From NCBI GenBank assembly GCA_025531455.1, contig JAMYHL010000035.1, positions 496,001 through 560,000 on the forward strand: a stretch of DNA of 64,000 nucleotides. Direction: 5' to 3'. This document shows, piece by piece, positions 21,601-34,737 of this stretch (positions are counted from its first letter, which is position 1; the number at the start of each line of letters is the position of its first letter). The notes under the pieces are model-generated. The model ran no database searches and was not told where the DNA came from. It saw only the letters and a list, made by a program, of their open reading frames with translations. Source of the stretch: Apiotrichum sp. Y4204 (Eukaryota > Basidiomycota > Tremellomycetes > Trichosporonales > Trichosporonaceae). The position numbers and the translations under genes are program-made.

Positions 21601-24600
21601 AATAAGACTTCTGGTGCGGGGTGGTTATGCGGGTCATGCGGGGGTGTGCGGGGGGGAGATCACCATCATGTCACTATCAGGTAAACGGATAGAACGGTAC
21701 GAACGGTCGTAGTAACCCCGTTGTAGGTCCGGTGGTCCAGAATTCCCGTCTTTGAGGGTAGCACATGCGGCTAGGGGGGCCGACTCGCACATGTGCGAAT
21801 GCGGCAACGGCAGGGCGTTCCTGAGTGTGTGAACGCTTGCTTTCCCGCGAGAATTCAGTCCAAAAGAACCATACTTTTTGAATCGCCGCTAGCCAATAAA
21901 CAGGAACAGATATGCCGACTGTGGCCTCTCTGCAATTCTGCCATCTGCCAGCTCTGCAAACTCTGCAAGCTCTCTAGCTTCTGTCGGGTTGTGCGAGGCA
22001 CGACAATCTCAAACATCACCATCCCCTGGATTCTCTCAAGACACACACCCCCTTTTGCCGTTGCGGATCCTCATGTTCTTTGATCAGCGAATCGTCCAGA
22101 AGCGCAGATACCCGCAGATCCTGTCGAGCTCCCAATGAGGCGGTAGAATCAAGTGAATGATCTGCTTCCATTACATTACAGCAATCCGCAGCGATCCATC
22201 TGTCCAGTTCTTATTGAAGGGCAGGCGGAGAACGCAAGGAAGCCTGCAGAATGTTACCAGTCGTGCCTGTCCTTGATTGCCACTTGCCAAGCCGCGAGGA
22301 CCACCCCGGATGGCGTTGCGGGGAGGCGGATAGAGAGCCCTGAAATACAGCCTTATTGCAGGCAAACTGCAGGCTCGTGCTCCTCCCTCGATCGTGGAAA
22401 GCAGCGCGATCCGCAGTCGTGATGAGTGGATGAGAGGAGCCGAGCGCAGGCCGACTGCGGGCCGAGCTGGTCGAACTGGCCAGTGGTCATGGACGAGGCA
22501 GGCTAGCAGCCAGCGAGAGACACGCTGGCCCCTTGTTATTGGCTCGGTTAACGCGCTCGCCGCCGGGAGTGATCAGCTGCCGCCGGTGGTACTCAGTGCC
22601 TGGTTTTGTTTAGTTGGCTGTAAAACTCAGACCCCGACAGGGACAGCCATGTGACACCAGCTGGGCCAAGGACCGAGTTTCCAGTTGTGGAGGCCACCCG
22701 CCACCATGAGATCGTGCCAGCTCAGCAGCCAGCAAATGGAGTTGCGGGTTTGACAATGGAGCAAGCACAACTCGGGACCCGGATCGCTTACGGGCGCCGC
22801 AAATCCAGTATTGTTCAAGCTGATGCAAGGGCGCTTTTGCAACCGTGCCGGCTGGGCTGAGAGCTGAGGGGGTACTACACTTCACAGGTACCGATCGTGC
22901 CGCGAAAGTGATGTGTGTGATGTACGGCGAGGAACGACTTTGGTGTGATCCTGCATAGAATCCCGGCAACCAACTTGATACACTTCACTAAGAACTCAGG
23001 CTGTGCCGTTGCTCCCTATGCCAGAACCGTTGCCACGCAATGGAAACTGTTTGACGAGGAGTGTCTGTGCGATGCTGAGAGCGCTTAGAAGTGAATGTTG
23101 TTACTGGGCTTTGGCACGTTGGATTGCGGGATCCCAACAACTGGCGTTGCTCTCACATTTTGCTCAGTGATCCCCGGCTTGGATGCGTCCACCAAGATCT
23201 GAAAGGGCCCCGCATTTCGGCGATCTAGTCGCCACTCGATCCCCGTAGCTCAAAGAATGAAAAGATCGCCGCTCCGTCCTCCCATATTCCCAATTCCCAT
23301 GTCAACTGCAACAAAACACCCGCGGCGCAGTATTGCGCAGTATACAATCTACAATCTGCATGCGACCATCAGTGCACAGACTGCGGCCGGAACGCTTCGT
23401 ATCGCCTCTTATCTTGTACCTACAGTATAATTTGACATCTGCCTTATCTCCTATCCTTTCCGTCTTGGAAACTATGGTTTGAGGCCTTCGATCTTGTAAT
23501 CGGTGCTGCATTGGGTGTTCTTATTCCGCACTATTACTCATCGACGTTAGGCCCCGCTCTACTGCCAGCGCGCAGCCGTTTGGCTGTTGGCCTATTGGGT
23601 GGGTAACCTCTGAATGGTGCTGCGACTCTTGTGGCTGTGGCTCCTGCGCCTGCCCTCGGGCCCCCCTTTCTGTCCCGCAAGTCCCACCTCTCTTTTTCTT
23701 CCTTGGAGATCCTCCTCCTGGCTCTACCCGGCTGGTTTAGCTCTACCTCGAGGTTCCGTTGCACCTATACACCTGCCTAGCCTCCCTTGCCTCCCTCTCT
23801 CCTCTCAGCCTCATGCCCCCTCCCCTTCCTCACCGTATCCTCGGTTTTGGATATCGTGCCTCTTCCGCATTCCCCCTCCCCTCCCCCTGTCTCTGATGTA
23901 TTTTTTTTTCTGCTTCTCTTTGGCCCTACCCTTCCAGCTTCCGGTGGCCCTCGTAACTCTGTCTCCGTGCACTGGGTTACTCCGTTGCTCCGGCACCCAC
24001 TTTTCACGCGCTCTATAATGCCTCTGGGCTTCAAGGCCCAAGGAACTAGGAGCTATTTGCCGCTGCACGTTGCCCAGTCGAGTTTTTTCTTTTTTCAGTG
24101 TAAGCATCATCACTACTCATTCGCGCGCTCTTGCTTGCGCTGCGCACTTTGCGCGGCTGTGTACGCGTGCGTGTGTGTCATGTTTGCCCCCCCTCCCCTC
24201 GGTCCTTCAGCCTCTTGAGCTCTCGAGCTGCGTATTGCAGGATGCATGCATTGGAACAGAGGTACGGCACGACGCCACTCCGTGCTCCGTGAGCCTGTTC
24301 CTCTCTAACCCTTGCTGTCTCATAACGTCCCCATACTCCTCTGCATACTACTGGGTCCATGGGTTCAAGGGATCCAAGGATATCCCAGACTAGCGTGCCG
24401 TAGTCTGTCCAGACCATCCAGGCCCAGTTCCAAACCGTATATGCATGCATGTGTGGCCCCCCCTCTCTCTCTGCCGTTGTTAGCCCTGCTTGCTTACGGC
24501 CGGCGGGCTAGCGAATTCTCGGTGCCGCGCGCGGCACCGTCTCGCCGGCGGTGATGTCGTCGTGCACATGGGACATGGGACATGAATAAGGAATAGCCAT

Positions 24601-25918
24601 TAGAGGGATTACACTGATATAGACTATGAACTATGGGCCACTACGTAGCTTGGTATTAGCTCGTCATCATTCTATTCACATTCTCCGCCTTTTCTCCTTT
24701 GCTCCTTCCTCCTCCTCCGCCCTTGTTCCCTTTTTACCTGCTGTTGCCGCTGTTGCCGAGCACCGACCAATCAAGCACAACACCATCCACAAGCAAGCTC
24801 ACAGCAGCCACAGGCCAGAGGCCCAGCCAGGCAGCAAGCGACACTCCTTTCTTTCTAATCCTATTCCACACACCCACGTCCACCACCATTCCGCCGCTCC
24901 TCTCCAGCCTTGTCATTGCACTCATCATCCATCTCTGCATCCACCACGAGTGCATCCCTTTCCATTTACACCTTTCGCATTCACTCCAACCATCCATACC
25001 CATCATCCCCCTTCTTGACCTTTCCCACCTTTTCATTTCATCCATTCCGCCGCCACCCAATTTGGTCACCGTTGCCTTCACGCGTGTACCGTGTGCTACT
25101 ACTATTTGCACCTGCGCAGGCCCCTGCTCCCATCCCCCCTTTGAGACCCTCGACGCCTCAAGCCTTTACACCCACTCACCCTGGTCAACCGTCGCTCGGC
25201 CCTTGGCCAGTTTGCTAAGCCTCGGCCACCGCGACCGGAATACCACGAGCCAGCCGCCCGCGCACCCCTGGCCGTCGACCCCTCTCTGCCCAGCGCTCAA
25301 CGTGGTGTGCAGCCACGCATACATCAATCCAGGCCATCTTTTCGATCTCTCACCTTTGCCGTGACTCTCGCACCTCTCCTACCCTAGACACACCTCTGAT
25401 CCTTTCATTCAATCGACTCCAGCGTGGACCACAGCCTAAATCCTTACACACCACGCTCGACATCGACAACTGTCGCCGTTACGCCTTCCTTTTCTTCGAT
25501 CTCCTATATTCGACCTTGCCCGCACTAGTCACTCCTCCCTTGACTGCTCTCTTGCCACGCCTACACTGCCAAGTTGCGCGGCGTGCTTTTGACAACAAGG
25601 GTTTCTTGCCGGCCACGACTGCCCGTTGAACACCAGCATCCAGTCGACGTGCTGTGGTGTTGAACGATTTGTCAACCTAACACGCAACTCGTCGTACAAC
25701 TCTGATATCGCCCTTATCATCATCCATCCTCACCACGACCCCCGAACCCGCCTCACACTCTCCTTAAAAGCCTGTGTTCGCCCCTCCAGCAGCCGCTTAT
25801 CGCCTTTCTTGAAGCCGGTTACACCACATTCCTTTTCGTTCTCACGGGTGCAGCGATAAATCTTGTCCGCAAGTGGATTCTCAGCACATTGTCTTCCTCC
25901 ATCGCCTGATTGGTAGGC
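18683..25918. other. Long gene-poor region ending in a pyrimidine-rich leader (upstream of MGA2-like gene)
   Basis: About 7.2 kb. Between 18.7 and 23.5 kb, open frames on both strands are short, mutually overlapping and without recognisable motifs. From about 23.6 to 25.9 kb the plus strand becomes strongly C/T-rich with many CCTCC and TTCC tracts, typical of a promoter and long transcribed leader in these yeasts. It contains a perfect 20-bp palindrome at 24520-24539 and a repeated 12-mer ATGCGGATCTTG at 20065 and 20088. No transposon remnants, terminal repeats or tRNA were recognised. Confidence 0.5.
24520..24539. repeat. Perfect 20-bp GC-rich palindrome
   Basis: CGGTGCCGCGCGCGGCACCG is exactly self-complementary with no spacer, and is flanked by further GCCGGCG words on both sides, which could extend a cruciform or hairpin. 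Confidence 0.9.
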
Positions 25919-28900
25919 ATGGACTCTTCGTTGACGTCCTCACCTTTCTCTACCCGGTCGACCATCCCATCATCGCCTGAATACCAAGGCGACAACGAGA
26001 CTGCTGGCAAGTCCAGCCATTCAACTTTTGCATCTGGCTCTGGCCACCTCATGCAAGGGATGCAGGCCATTCTCAACAACCTCACCGGAAAGTACGTCAC
26101 GCCAAGTAACCTCATCCACTGACGAAGCAGCTCATCCTTCCCTTTCAACACGGATTTCCTGCGCGCGACGTCAACATCAACCCCCGATGTCAAACCGACT
26201 GTGAACGATGTCAAGCCCGCCGTCCCCCCGGCGTTGGCACAGACCCAGCGTGCAACTCCCGCGAGCTCAACCCATGGCGGTTCCAGGACAGAACCGCCGA
26301 AGCGTGCGATTGAGCTGGATGAGTTGCCAGCAGCCACCCCTACTTCTGAGGAGCTGTGCCAGTCCTTCAACAAGTGCGCAAACCATCGCAAGTATGCAAG
26401 CTAACGTGTAACAGTGGACGAAACCGGTTACTTCTCCAAGGCGACCCGCAGAACATTCACAAGCAACGTGTAGAGACTGCGATCCGCGTTATTATCGACA
26501 TTCTCCGCACCATCCCCCCATCTCCATCCCTTCCTCTTCCTTCTGGAATCAATGAAATCGTCCCCCGTGATTCCGCAGGAAACATTCTCGCCCACTTTGA
26601 ACGCATCGCTACCTTCAAGGGCCTGCGTCTCCAGGTGGGAACAACGACAAAGACCAGCTCCAAGAAGCAGCTTGCGGCTGGCGCCATACCCCCGCACCAG
26701 CTTGCTTATGTGGAAACTGCTGTCTACATGAGCGGCGAGAATGGGAAGCGTGTCTATGCCTGCAAACGGTGTCGCGGTCGTGAGGAGCGTCGGCGGCAAA
26801 ACAAGGATGCCGCGAGGAAGAAGCAAATTGCTGAACCTGAGCCTGTGCCTCCTCCTAAACCGAAACCTTCCATTCATCCGCCCACGGAGGACTACATTAC
26901 CGGCGAGAACTCGTCGCAGTATGACCCCCACCGCATGGGCCAAGTCGTCGAAGAACCACCATGGGACCCCACAGTCCCCGACTGGCGCCATGAGATCGTT
27001 CTGTTCAACTCACCTCCCGACGTTCCCTGCAAGGAAGGCTTCTGGCTCCCGTTCCGCGTCATTTGTTATTGCAAGTGCCATGGTGAGAAGGTGGGATTCC
27101 GCATCAAGTTTACCCTGCGCACTCTGGACGGGAGGGTTCTTGCTACTCAGATGACCCACCCCATCAAGATTACAGACGACCACAAGACCGACGCGAAGTC
27201 TAAACCTCGCCACGGTGTGTCCGCCGCATCGGCACCTCGTGTACGCAAGGGTCGCATGAGTACTGCCTCATCCCAAAGAGTGTCTCCGGCGCCTTCGGAG
27301 AGTGAGATGAGCGTAACCTCGGAGGTTGGTGCTGTCGTACAGAAGCAGACACCGCAGGCCCGCCAAGGCAAACCGTATGAGCGCCCTCCGTCGCAATCTC
27401 CAGCTGTGCAGACTGCAAACCTTCCCTTCGACTTTATCAATGAGCGACCCCGTTTGTCGCGACATCAATCGGCATCATCCTACGCGTCGGCTTCGCAGCC
27501 TGACATAACAAACTGGACGCCTGATGCGGTCGCCCAGAACACTGTCAGTCCCGATGCCTTGAGGAGACCCAATTTTGCCGGGCTGTCCAATCTTACGAAT
27601 CTCAACTCCCTGTCGGCATCCTCTTCTGTAGCTCCAAGCCCCGCGCAACACTACGGCAATATGAACGGCATGGGCACCAATATCGGCTCCAACGACATGT
27701 ACGGCAACGATCTTAACGTGTCAAACACCCACACTCCCCTGGACCTCTCGTCGTTGAGCGCGGCGTCGATGAACAACATGATGTTTGGTGGTTCGGCACC
27801 GAGCAACAACACCGATGACGTCGACATGAACACTGTGGCCAACGAGCTCCAAAACATGCTTTTCAGCGGGTCGAGCCAGGCTTCAGTGTCGTCAAGCCAC
27901 CATGACGACTCTTCGGTATTCTCAGGCTTCACACAAGGAAGCATGTTCAGCGAAAGCGGCCTTCCTCCTGAGAGCACTCTGGACGACATGATTGACTACT
28001 CTGGTGGTGAGAGCAACGGTGCTCTCAGCCCCATGGGGCACCTCAATCTCTCGCCGACTGTTGGCATGGGTCAACTTGATCTGTCCGGCATGGGTGCAGC
28101 CAATCGCAACCAGATGGGCCAGTCACTCAACCAGTCGCAGATGGCCCACGCGCAAATGCCGCAGTCGCCATTCTCACAGCAACCGAGCCGTTTGCCCAGC
28201 GTTTCCATGGATCAGGATGCACACACCCGCGCCCTCCTGGCCCTGCTTGCCCAGCAGCAGCAACAGCAACAGCAGCAGCAACAGGCTCCGCAAGTGCCGG
28301 TCCCCATACTCTCACACGTCATCCCTGCAGAAGGCGAAATGGCTGGTGGAACGCCCGTTGCCATCGCTGGCCGTCTGTTCACGCACGATACCGTCATCTG
28401 CTTCGGCGGACGCCCTGCGGTCACGAGCTATGTGACGGACTCGTTCTTGCAGTGTACACTTCCCCCCAGCCCAGTGCCTGGTGAGGTAGAGGTTACCGTG
28501 CAGAACTGCGCCAGGGACATTACACAGCCCGCCATGATGTTCAAGTACAACGGCATGGACAAGGAAATGTGAGTAATTTTCACAGATAAATAGCTGACTT
28601 TGTCAGGATGCGTCTCATGCTTGAGGTTCGCCAAACCCACACATCCAGCGACCCTGCGGTTCGCCTTATCGACCACATTGTCCGCTCCAATCACAACAGC
28701 GACGTCAGCGACCGCTCCAGCGTTAGCCCAGCCCCAAATATGGCTTCGCCTTTCGACGCAGCTGGGCTAGCCGTCGATTCTCGCTCCGCCTCTCCTCAGA
28801 TAGGACCAAAGGATCTACAATCGACTCTGGTGTCGTTCTTGGAGAACATCGACGAGCAGTCGCCTGGTATCCTCCGGCTCACTGGCGCTCCCAACCACCG

Positions 28901-30008
28901 AAACAAGGCTCAACAGACTTTGCTTCACCTAGCTTCGGTTATGGGCTTTGACCGTCTGCTGCGCCACCTGGTACATGTTGGCAGCAACCTCGACCTCCAA
29001 GATGTCAACGGTTTCACACCACTCGCATTCGCAGCGCTCTGCGGTCACACCGATTGTGCCCGCGTCTTGCTGGAGGCCGGTGCCTCTTACGATCTTCCCA
29101 CTTATCTCGGAGAGATGCCACTTGATCTGGCCAAGAACGCGGATCAACGCGATGTCGAAATGGTCATCCTGTCGTATGTTTGGTCGACCGGGCCAACGGA
29201 CCATCCACCCTCTCCGTCGGCCATCTCAATCGAGGTCGATAGCGAGATTGACGATGATAACCCGAGCTCCGAGTCCGATGGCAACAGCACGAACAGGATC
29301 CTCAAAGCTCGTCGCTTCGGCCGCAGGTCCAAGAGCAAACACAGGGCTTCGGACAAGACACGCCTTTCGCGCCGCATCTCGCCGGATATCTCCCAGATTG
29401 GACCTTCCACTTCCACGCCCCTGGACGACCCCCCTCCTTACGCCCCGCCCGACCACCAATCGTGGATGTCGCGCACTCTGTCAAACATTTCCCACCCCAT
29501 ACCGGACGCCGTCTGGCATCATCTTCCTTCGATATTCGGATCCGAGAAGGGCGGTGTAGTTCCGCCTGGATGGATTGCTTTCCCCGCGCCATCGTGGGAC
29601 ACTCTGCAGAAGGTTACTAGCCCCGAGGACATTAAGCTCTTCACGCAGGCCATGGCTGCGGCGGCGTTGAACGCCGTCGTTCAGTCCGGTGCGACCACGT
29701 CGAACGAGAAGGCTCCTGCGCGACCCTCGCCTGCCAAGCCGCGCAAGCACCAGCGCCGTCCCAGCGCGGACTCTCAGTCGTCGGGTCGTTTGAGCGCGAG
29801 CGAGATGGTTCGCACGGTCAAGCGTGAGTCCTCTGAGAAGTCCAGCAAGCCGCTGACGTTCTCAGAGGATCGCATGCTTTACCTCTTCTGGCTGCCTGTC
29901 CTTCTATTCGTCGGATTTTGGCTGCTCGTGACTGCCCTGCCTATTGCAACAGGGTTCTGTCTCATTTACGCACGCCAGATCAGCCGGGCCATCAAGCAGC
30001 GGCTATAA
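25919..30008 (+). CDS. MGA2: MGA2/SPT23-type ER-anchored transcription factor
   Basis: Homologue of the fungal Mga2/Spt23 regulators of fatty-acid desaturation and lipid packing: in yeast an ER-membrane precursor is cut by ubiquitin-proteasome processing to release the nuclear factor. Exons 25919-26091, 26131-26373, 26415-28568 and 28607-30008 give 1323 residues. Order: a disordered N terminus; a conserved N-terminal domain (about 140-410) ending in CKEGFWLPFRVICYCKCHGE; Ser/Asn/Met-rich linkers; 11 Gln at 752-762; an IPT/TIG domain (about 763-854); ankyrin repeats (about 956-1035, with TLLHLASVMG and TPLAFAALCGHTDCARVLL); and a C-terminal membrane segment, FWLPVLLFVGFWLLVTALP, with a short basic end. 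Intron 1 ends in a tandem acceptor (AAGCAG), giving an optional extra Ser. Family identity is strong; which of the paired yeast paralogues it matches is not meaningful outside yeast. Confidence 0.92.
28252..28284 (+). repeat. CAG/CAA repeat encoding 11 glutamines
   Basis: Eleven consecutive CAG or CAA codons just before the IPT/TIG domain of the MGA2-like gene. Mixed codons limit slippage, but length variation between strains is possible. Confidence 0.9.
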
Positions 30009-30392
30009 TATTTTGGTAGGATTTTCTTCCTCGTGTCCGCAGTTTCTTTTCTTTAGTTTTAGTTGGTGCGTGTTAGTAGCGCAGCCCCTGTACAAATGTC
30101 AATGTCATCATAGATGAGATGTAGGATCATATGCCGAGCCTGGGTCGACAGTGTTTGTGAACTGTATGGTTCATAGCGGGCGTTGATGTAATGGGTTGGC
30201 TGGGCTGGCGGGGCCCCACCGATTGACGGCCAATTCCAGCGCCACAATGACATGGCGCTTCACTCTAGTGTGCATCACATTGCGGACCAGGCCCAGACAG
30301 ACATCACCAACCGAGATGCGACAGCCTCCGGACCAAAATGCCATCCGTCCATTCTCTCCCTTCGCTGCAATAACATTCATCACGAGCGCATC
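30009..30392. other. Short spacer between MGA2-like and synaptojanin-like genes
   Basis: 384 bases between two genes on the same strand. It includes an in-frame upstream ATG at 30252 that would lengthen the synaptojanin by 47 residues. No clear TATA box was seen. Confidence 0.5.
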
Positions 30393-33300
30393 ATGACCGG
30401 TCGGCTCTTTCTCCGACCCTCCCCGCGCGCCTTCTTCCTGATCACCGACACGCATGCGCTCGTGTTCCGCCAACCGGGCTCGGGCTCGGGGCCAGGCGAG
30501 ACCAAGGCGAGCCGCGCAGTCGTCGTCGCCGAGTTCTTGCCCCTCGACGAGGTCGATACCACGGGCCTCGTGCCGGCGGGACGTGGGCAGAGCGTCGAGG
30601 GAGTATTGGGCGTCACGACGGCTTCGAGCGGTGAGTGCGCCGCAATGGATAGCATGCCAGGACTCAGCTGGGAGGGCGCACACGACCTCCGGATATCGCA
30701 TCACACTTTTTTCTTTTATGTGCTGACTCCCACAGATAGGTCGCCGATTCCGGACGTGTGGCTGCTCCTCCTGACTGCATCCACGCCGCTCAGCCCATTG
30801 ATTCCGGGAAGCACGCTGCGGCCATCCAAGGTCGTGGCTGTCGAGTTCCACTCGCTCACATCGAATATCTGGGACCCACCGGGCCTCGACCAGCAGACCG
30901 GGGGCGGCGATTTTGGTGACGATTTTGGCGAGGAGTACGGGGGATACGGGCGGAGTACGCCCGGAAGCACACAGACGCAGACGGCGGCACAGCTGAGCGG
31001 CATCGAGGACCCGTGTCTCGGCATGAAAAAGTACCTCGAGAGCGGTGGATTCTTCCACGCCGAGGCCTGCCGGTGGGACATTTCGCGCCGGCTGGGAACG
31101 GCGGGCACGAACATTGTAGCGGCAGAGCACGGGCAGGCGCATCCGCTAGAAGGGTTTGATGAGCGATTCGTGTGGAACGCCAGCCTCCTCGCCCCGCTGC
31201 TTACCTTTCGTGCCGGCCTCACGCCCACCATGAGAGGGGAGCTCGACGCGCATGCCCTCCTCCTCCCCGTCATTCAGGGCTTTGTCGGATCGACGATGCT
31301 CTCAACGGGAGGCTGGGACGAACGCCCAGATCAGGGGGTGCTGGCGCTCATCTCGCGTTTGAGCTGGAAGCGCGCCGGCGCGCGGTTCCGTACCCGTGGA
31401 ATCGACGACGATGGGAATGTTGCGAATTTCGTCGAGACGGAAACGATCCTCACTGCAGGAGAAACGTGTTTGTCGTACACGCAAGTGCGGGGCAGCGTGC
31501 CGCTCTTCTGGCAGCAGCCGCAGCAGGGTCTCGGGACGCTGCAGCAGCGCGTGGAGCTTACGCGCCCGCCGCAGGCGACACAGCCCGCGTTCGACAAGCA
31601 CTTTATGGACCTCCTCGACCACTACGATGCCGTCCACGCGATCAACCTCCTCGGGCAGAAGGACGCGGAGGCGATGCTCTCAGGAGGCTATCAGCGCGCG
31701 TTTGACGCGCTCCGCAAAGTCTTACAGGACACCACATCGCAGGACAAGCTCACATACCAATCCTACGATTTCCACAACGCGGTGCGTATTGGCGGACACG
31801 AGGCCGTGCGCAACGACCTCGGGAGCTCGCCGCAAGTGTCTCGCTCCATGAGCCACTTTGGCATTACGGCCATAGACAACATCACGGGCGATCCCTTCGA
31901 GCTGCAGCACGGCGTGTTCCGCACAAACTGCCTGGATTGCTTGGACCGCACAAATTACGTCCAGGAGGTTTTGTCCACGATCGCGCTGCGCCGCTTCCTC
32001 GCCGCGCACGGGTCCGTTATGCTCAATTCACCGACGCTGTGGTCCGCGCACCGCGAGCTGTGGGCAGATAACGGCGACCGCTTGAGCAAGGCCTACGCGG
32101 GGACAGGCGCTATCAACACGAGTGCCACGCGCACCGGCCGCAAGACACTTGCAGGTCTACTCTCCGACGCGACAAAGAGCGTTGGTCGCGCATACATCAA
32201 CAACTTTCAGGATAAGGGCAAGCAGATGGCCATTGACATGCTCCTGGGTCTCCTGGCTGGTCAGCGACAGGTCGTGCTTTTCGATCCGGTGGGCGATAGC
32301 GTGCAGCAGGCGCTCGCGCAGCGCAAGTCGGAGTACTCTGTGCCCCGGGAGATTGTCATCTTCAGCGGGACGTGGAACGTCAACGGCAGGCCTGCCGACG
32401 AGTCGCTCGACCCGTGGCTCTTCCCCGAGAAGACGCCAGCGGCTGACATTTACGCGATCGCGTTTCAGGAGATTGTGGAGCTCACGCCTCAGCAGATCGT
32501 CCAGACTGACCCTGCGAAGAAGTAGGTGCACCTGGTGGCCTATGGCTGACAGCAGGCGCAAATGGGAGATTGCCATCATGGACGCGTTCACAAAACACTA
32601 CAGCAAGAATGAGTACATTCTCATGCGGAGCGAGCAGCTTGTCGGCACGGCCCTCATGATTGTTGTCCGGCAGTCGCTCCTTCCAGCTATCCGGAATATC
32701 GAGTATGCGGATCGCAAGACGGGCCTCCAGGGTCTGAGTGGCAACAAGGGCGGTGTCGGCATCCGCTTTAACCTCTACGACTCGACCGTCTGCCTCATGA
32801 CTTGCCACCTTGCTGCTGGTCAGGCAAACTATGCAGACCGCAACGCCGATTACCGCACCATCTCGCACGGACTGGTCTTCCTCCGCGGCAAGACGATCGA
32901 TTCGCATGAGTGAGTTTCAATAAGACCACTTTGGCTAACATCAGCATCGTCGTCTGGGCAGCAGACTTCAACTACCGTATCGACCTTGACAACGACCAGG
33001 TCCGCGAGTATGCCGCTGCCGACCAGCTTGATGTCCTCTTCGCGGCCGACCAGCTCGCCATGGCCAAGGACGACGGCGAGGTGTTCATAGGCTACACCGA
33101 GGGGCCCCTCACATTTCCACCCACGTACAAGTAGTGAGTCCTAGTGGCAAACCCATCATTCGGCCCCTCATTTCATCATTGGGTGGCGAATTCGGAAGCA
33201 GCACGTGCCTCAGCACAGCATTATCATGTGGTATCTGCGGACCTGCGGATACAAGTGATCCCGGAGCAGTAAAATTACGGTAATCGAGGTGCTGACGTCA

Positions 33301-34737
33301 CAGCGATAACGGCACAGACACCTACGATTCTTCTGAGAAACAACGCATCCCTGCGTGGACGGGTGGGTCCCATAGAATCAGGTGCACAGGAGGATCCGCT
33401 GACGATGACGCAGACCGAGTGCTGTACAAGGGTCGTGATGTAAGTACCCCCACCCTGTTGACCTTCACCGCTGGTGGCGTCCACTAGCTGTCCTGCAGGA
33501 ACCATCCTGCAAGGACATTGACGGCTGTCGGGAGAATTCAATCGCTGATGCAAAGGTCAAACTCCTAGCCTACGACAGGGCGGACCTGCGCACGTCCGAC
33601 CACCGCCCAGTGTATGCGGTGCTGCATGCGACGGTGGCCGACGTGGATGAAGCGAAGAAGGCGCAGGTGGCTGATGAGCTGTTGCGAAAAGCACGCGCGC
33701 AGGGTGGTGCCAAGATGGATGAGCGCGTCGAGGCAGCGTCCAGGGGAGGACTGAAGTCGTTGGTGAAGGAGTTTACGGACGTGTCTGTGGCGCCCTCGCC
33801 GACTAGCTCACCGGCTCCTGGTCCGCGGCCCGGTCATCACGGCGTGCGCAACAGCATCCGGTCGGCCGCATCGTCTACGACGGCATCGACACTGAATGCC
33901 CTGAACTCGGCATACGAGCGTATTGGTGTTCCACCACCATTGCCTCCGCGGCATAACGGTAGTTCGGCCGTGACGGCCGTGAAGCCCCCGACAACTCCGA
34001 TCTATGAGGCGCGGAGAACAGCACCGCCGCCGCCGCAGAGCAGCGACTTTAAGCGCATCGGCCTGCCGCCCGACAGTCCAAGCGATGAGATCACGCCCGT
34101 CGCGACAGGTGACTTTGTGATTGTGCCGTCGCCGAAACGCCCACCACCGCTGCCGTCGCGCATCACCTCCACATCTGCCACTCAGTCTCCCACCTCCAAT
34201 GTCGCGTCCCTGGCGAGCAAATTCGGCGGTGCCGCGTCGGCGGCCGCTCCGGGTCCCGGTCCCGGTCCGGCTCCCGGCCCTGCGGCGCCACGCCCCCCGA
34301 ACCGTCCGTCAAAGCAGTCCACCGTCGACATGGATTCCCCTCCTCCCGCCAACCTTATCGCGCCAGTAGCTCCGGACAACGCACGGCGGCCGGCGCCGCC
34401 GATCCCCGAGCGGAAGATGTCTGTCCCCGTCGCGTCCCCTGTGGAGAAGGGACACCAGGATAGCCAAGGCCAAGAAAGCGCCACGGCGGACAAGGGCAAG
34501 CCGCCGGCGACCAAGCCAAAGCCCCCTGTCCCCGCCAAGTCTGCATCGCTTTCGTCGACGACCTCGGCGTCCGCGGCGCCCACGTCTCCGGTGACAAGTC
34601 CCCGCGCAACGTCGCCGCCTGCCCGGCCCGCGATCCCTACCAAGCCGGCGACCCTGAAAGCCGCCGAGGACAAGGACAAAGGAAAGCCGTCACTGGCGCC
34701 CAAGCCGGCCGGCCTCAAGGGCAAGCATATCCAATAG
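30393..34737 (+). CDS. Synaptojanin-type phosphoinositide phosphatase (Sac1 + 5-phosphatase)
   Basis: Dual phosphoinositide phosphatase that removes phosphates from PtdInsP and PtdIns(4,5)P2, acting in endocytosis and endosomal traffic (Inp51/52/53 family). Exons 30393-30630, 30736-32521, 32556-32909, 32945-33133, 33304-33362, 33414-33439 and 33556-34737; 1277 residues. The N-terminal Sac domain has the CX5R(T) active site CLDCLDRT at 478-485. The inositol polyphosphate 5-phosphatase domain (about 620-900) shows FSGTWNVNGR, AIAFQEIVEL, GNKGGVG, MTCHLAAG, AADFNYRID, RIPAWTDRVLY and TSDHRPVYA. In the usual family motif the ADFNYR position reads GDLNYR. The C-terminal third is Pro-rich (PPPLPPR, APPIPERK), a likely SH3-binding tail. 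The upstream in-frame ATG at 30252 is an alternative start; 30393 fits the Sac domain edge better. Confidence 0.94.

Noticed and set aside
24699..25364. Plus-strand 221-codon Pro/Ser/His-rich frame before the MGA2-like gene
   Set aside because: Its composition simply reflects the C/T-rich leader, and no domain or splice link to the MGA2 frame was found.
30171..31142. Minus-strand 323-codon frame opposite the synaptojanin gene
   Set aside because: A shadow of the strong plus-strand gene; GC-biased third codon positions keep the opposite strand open.
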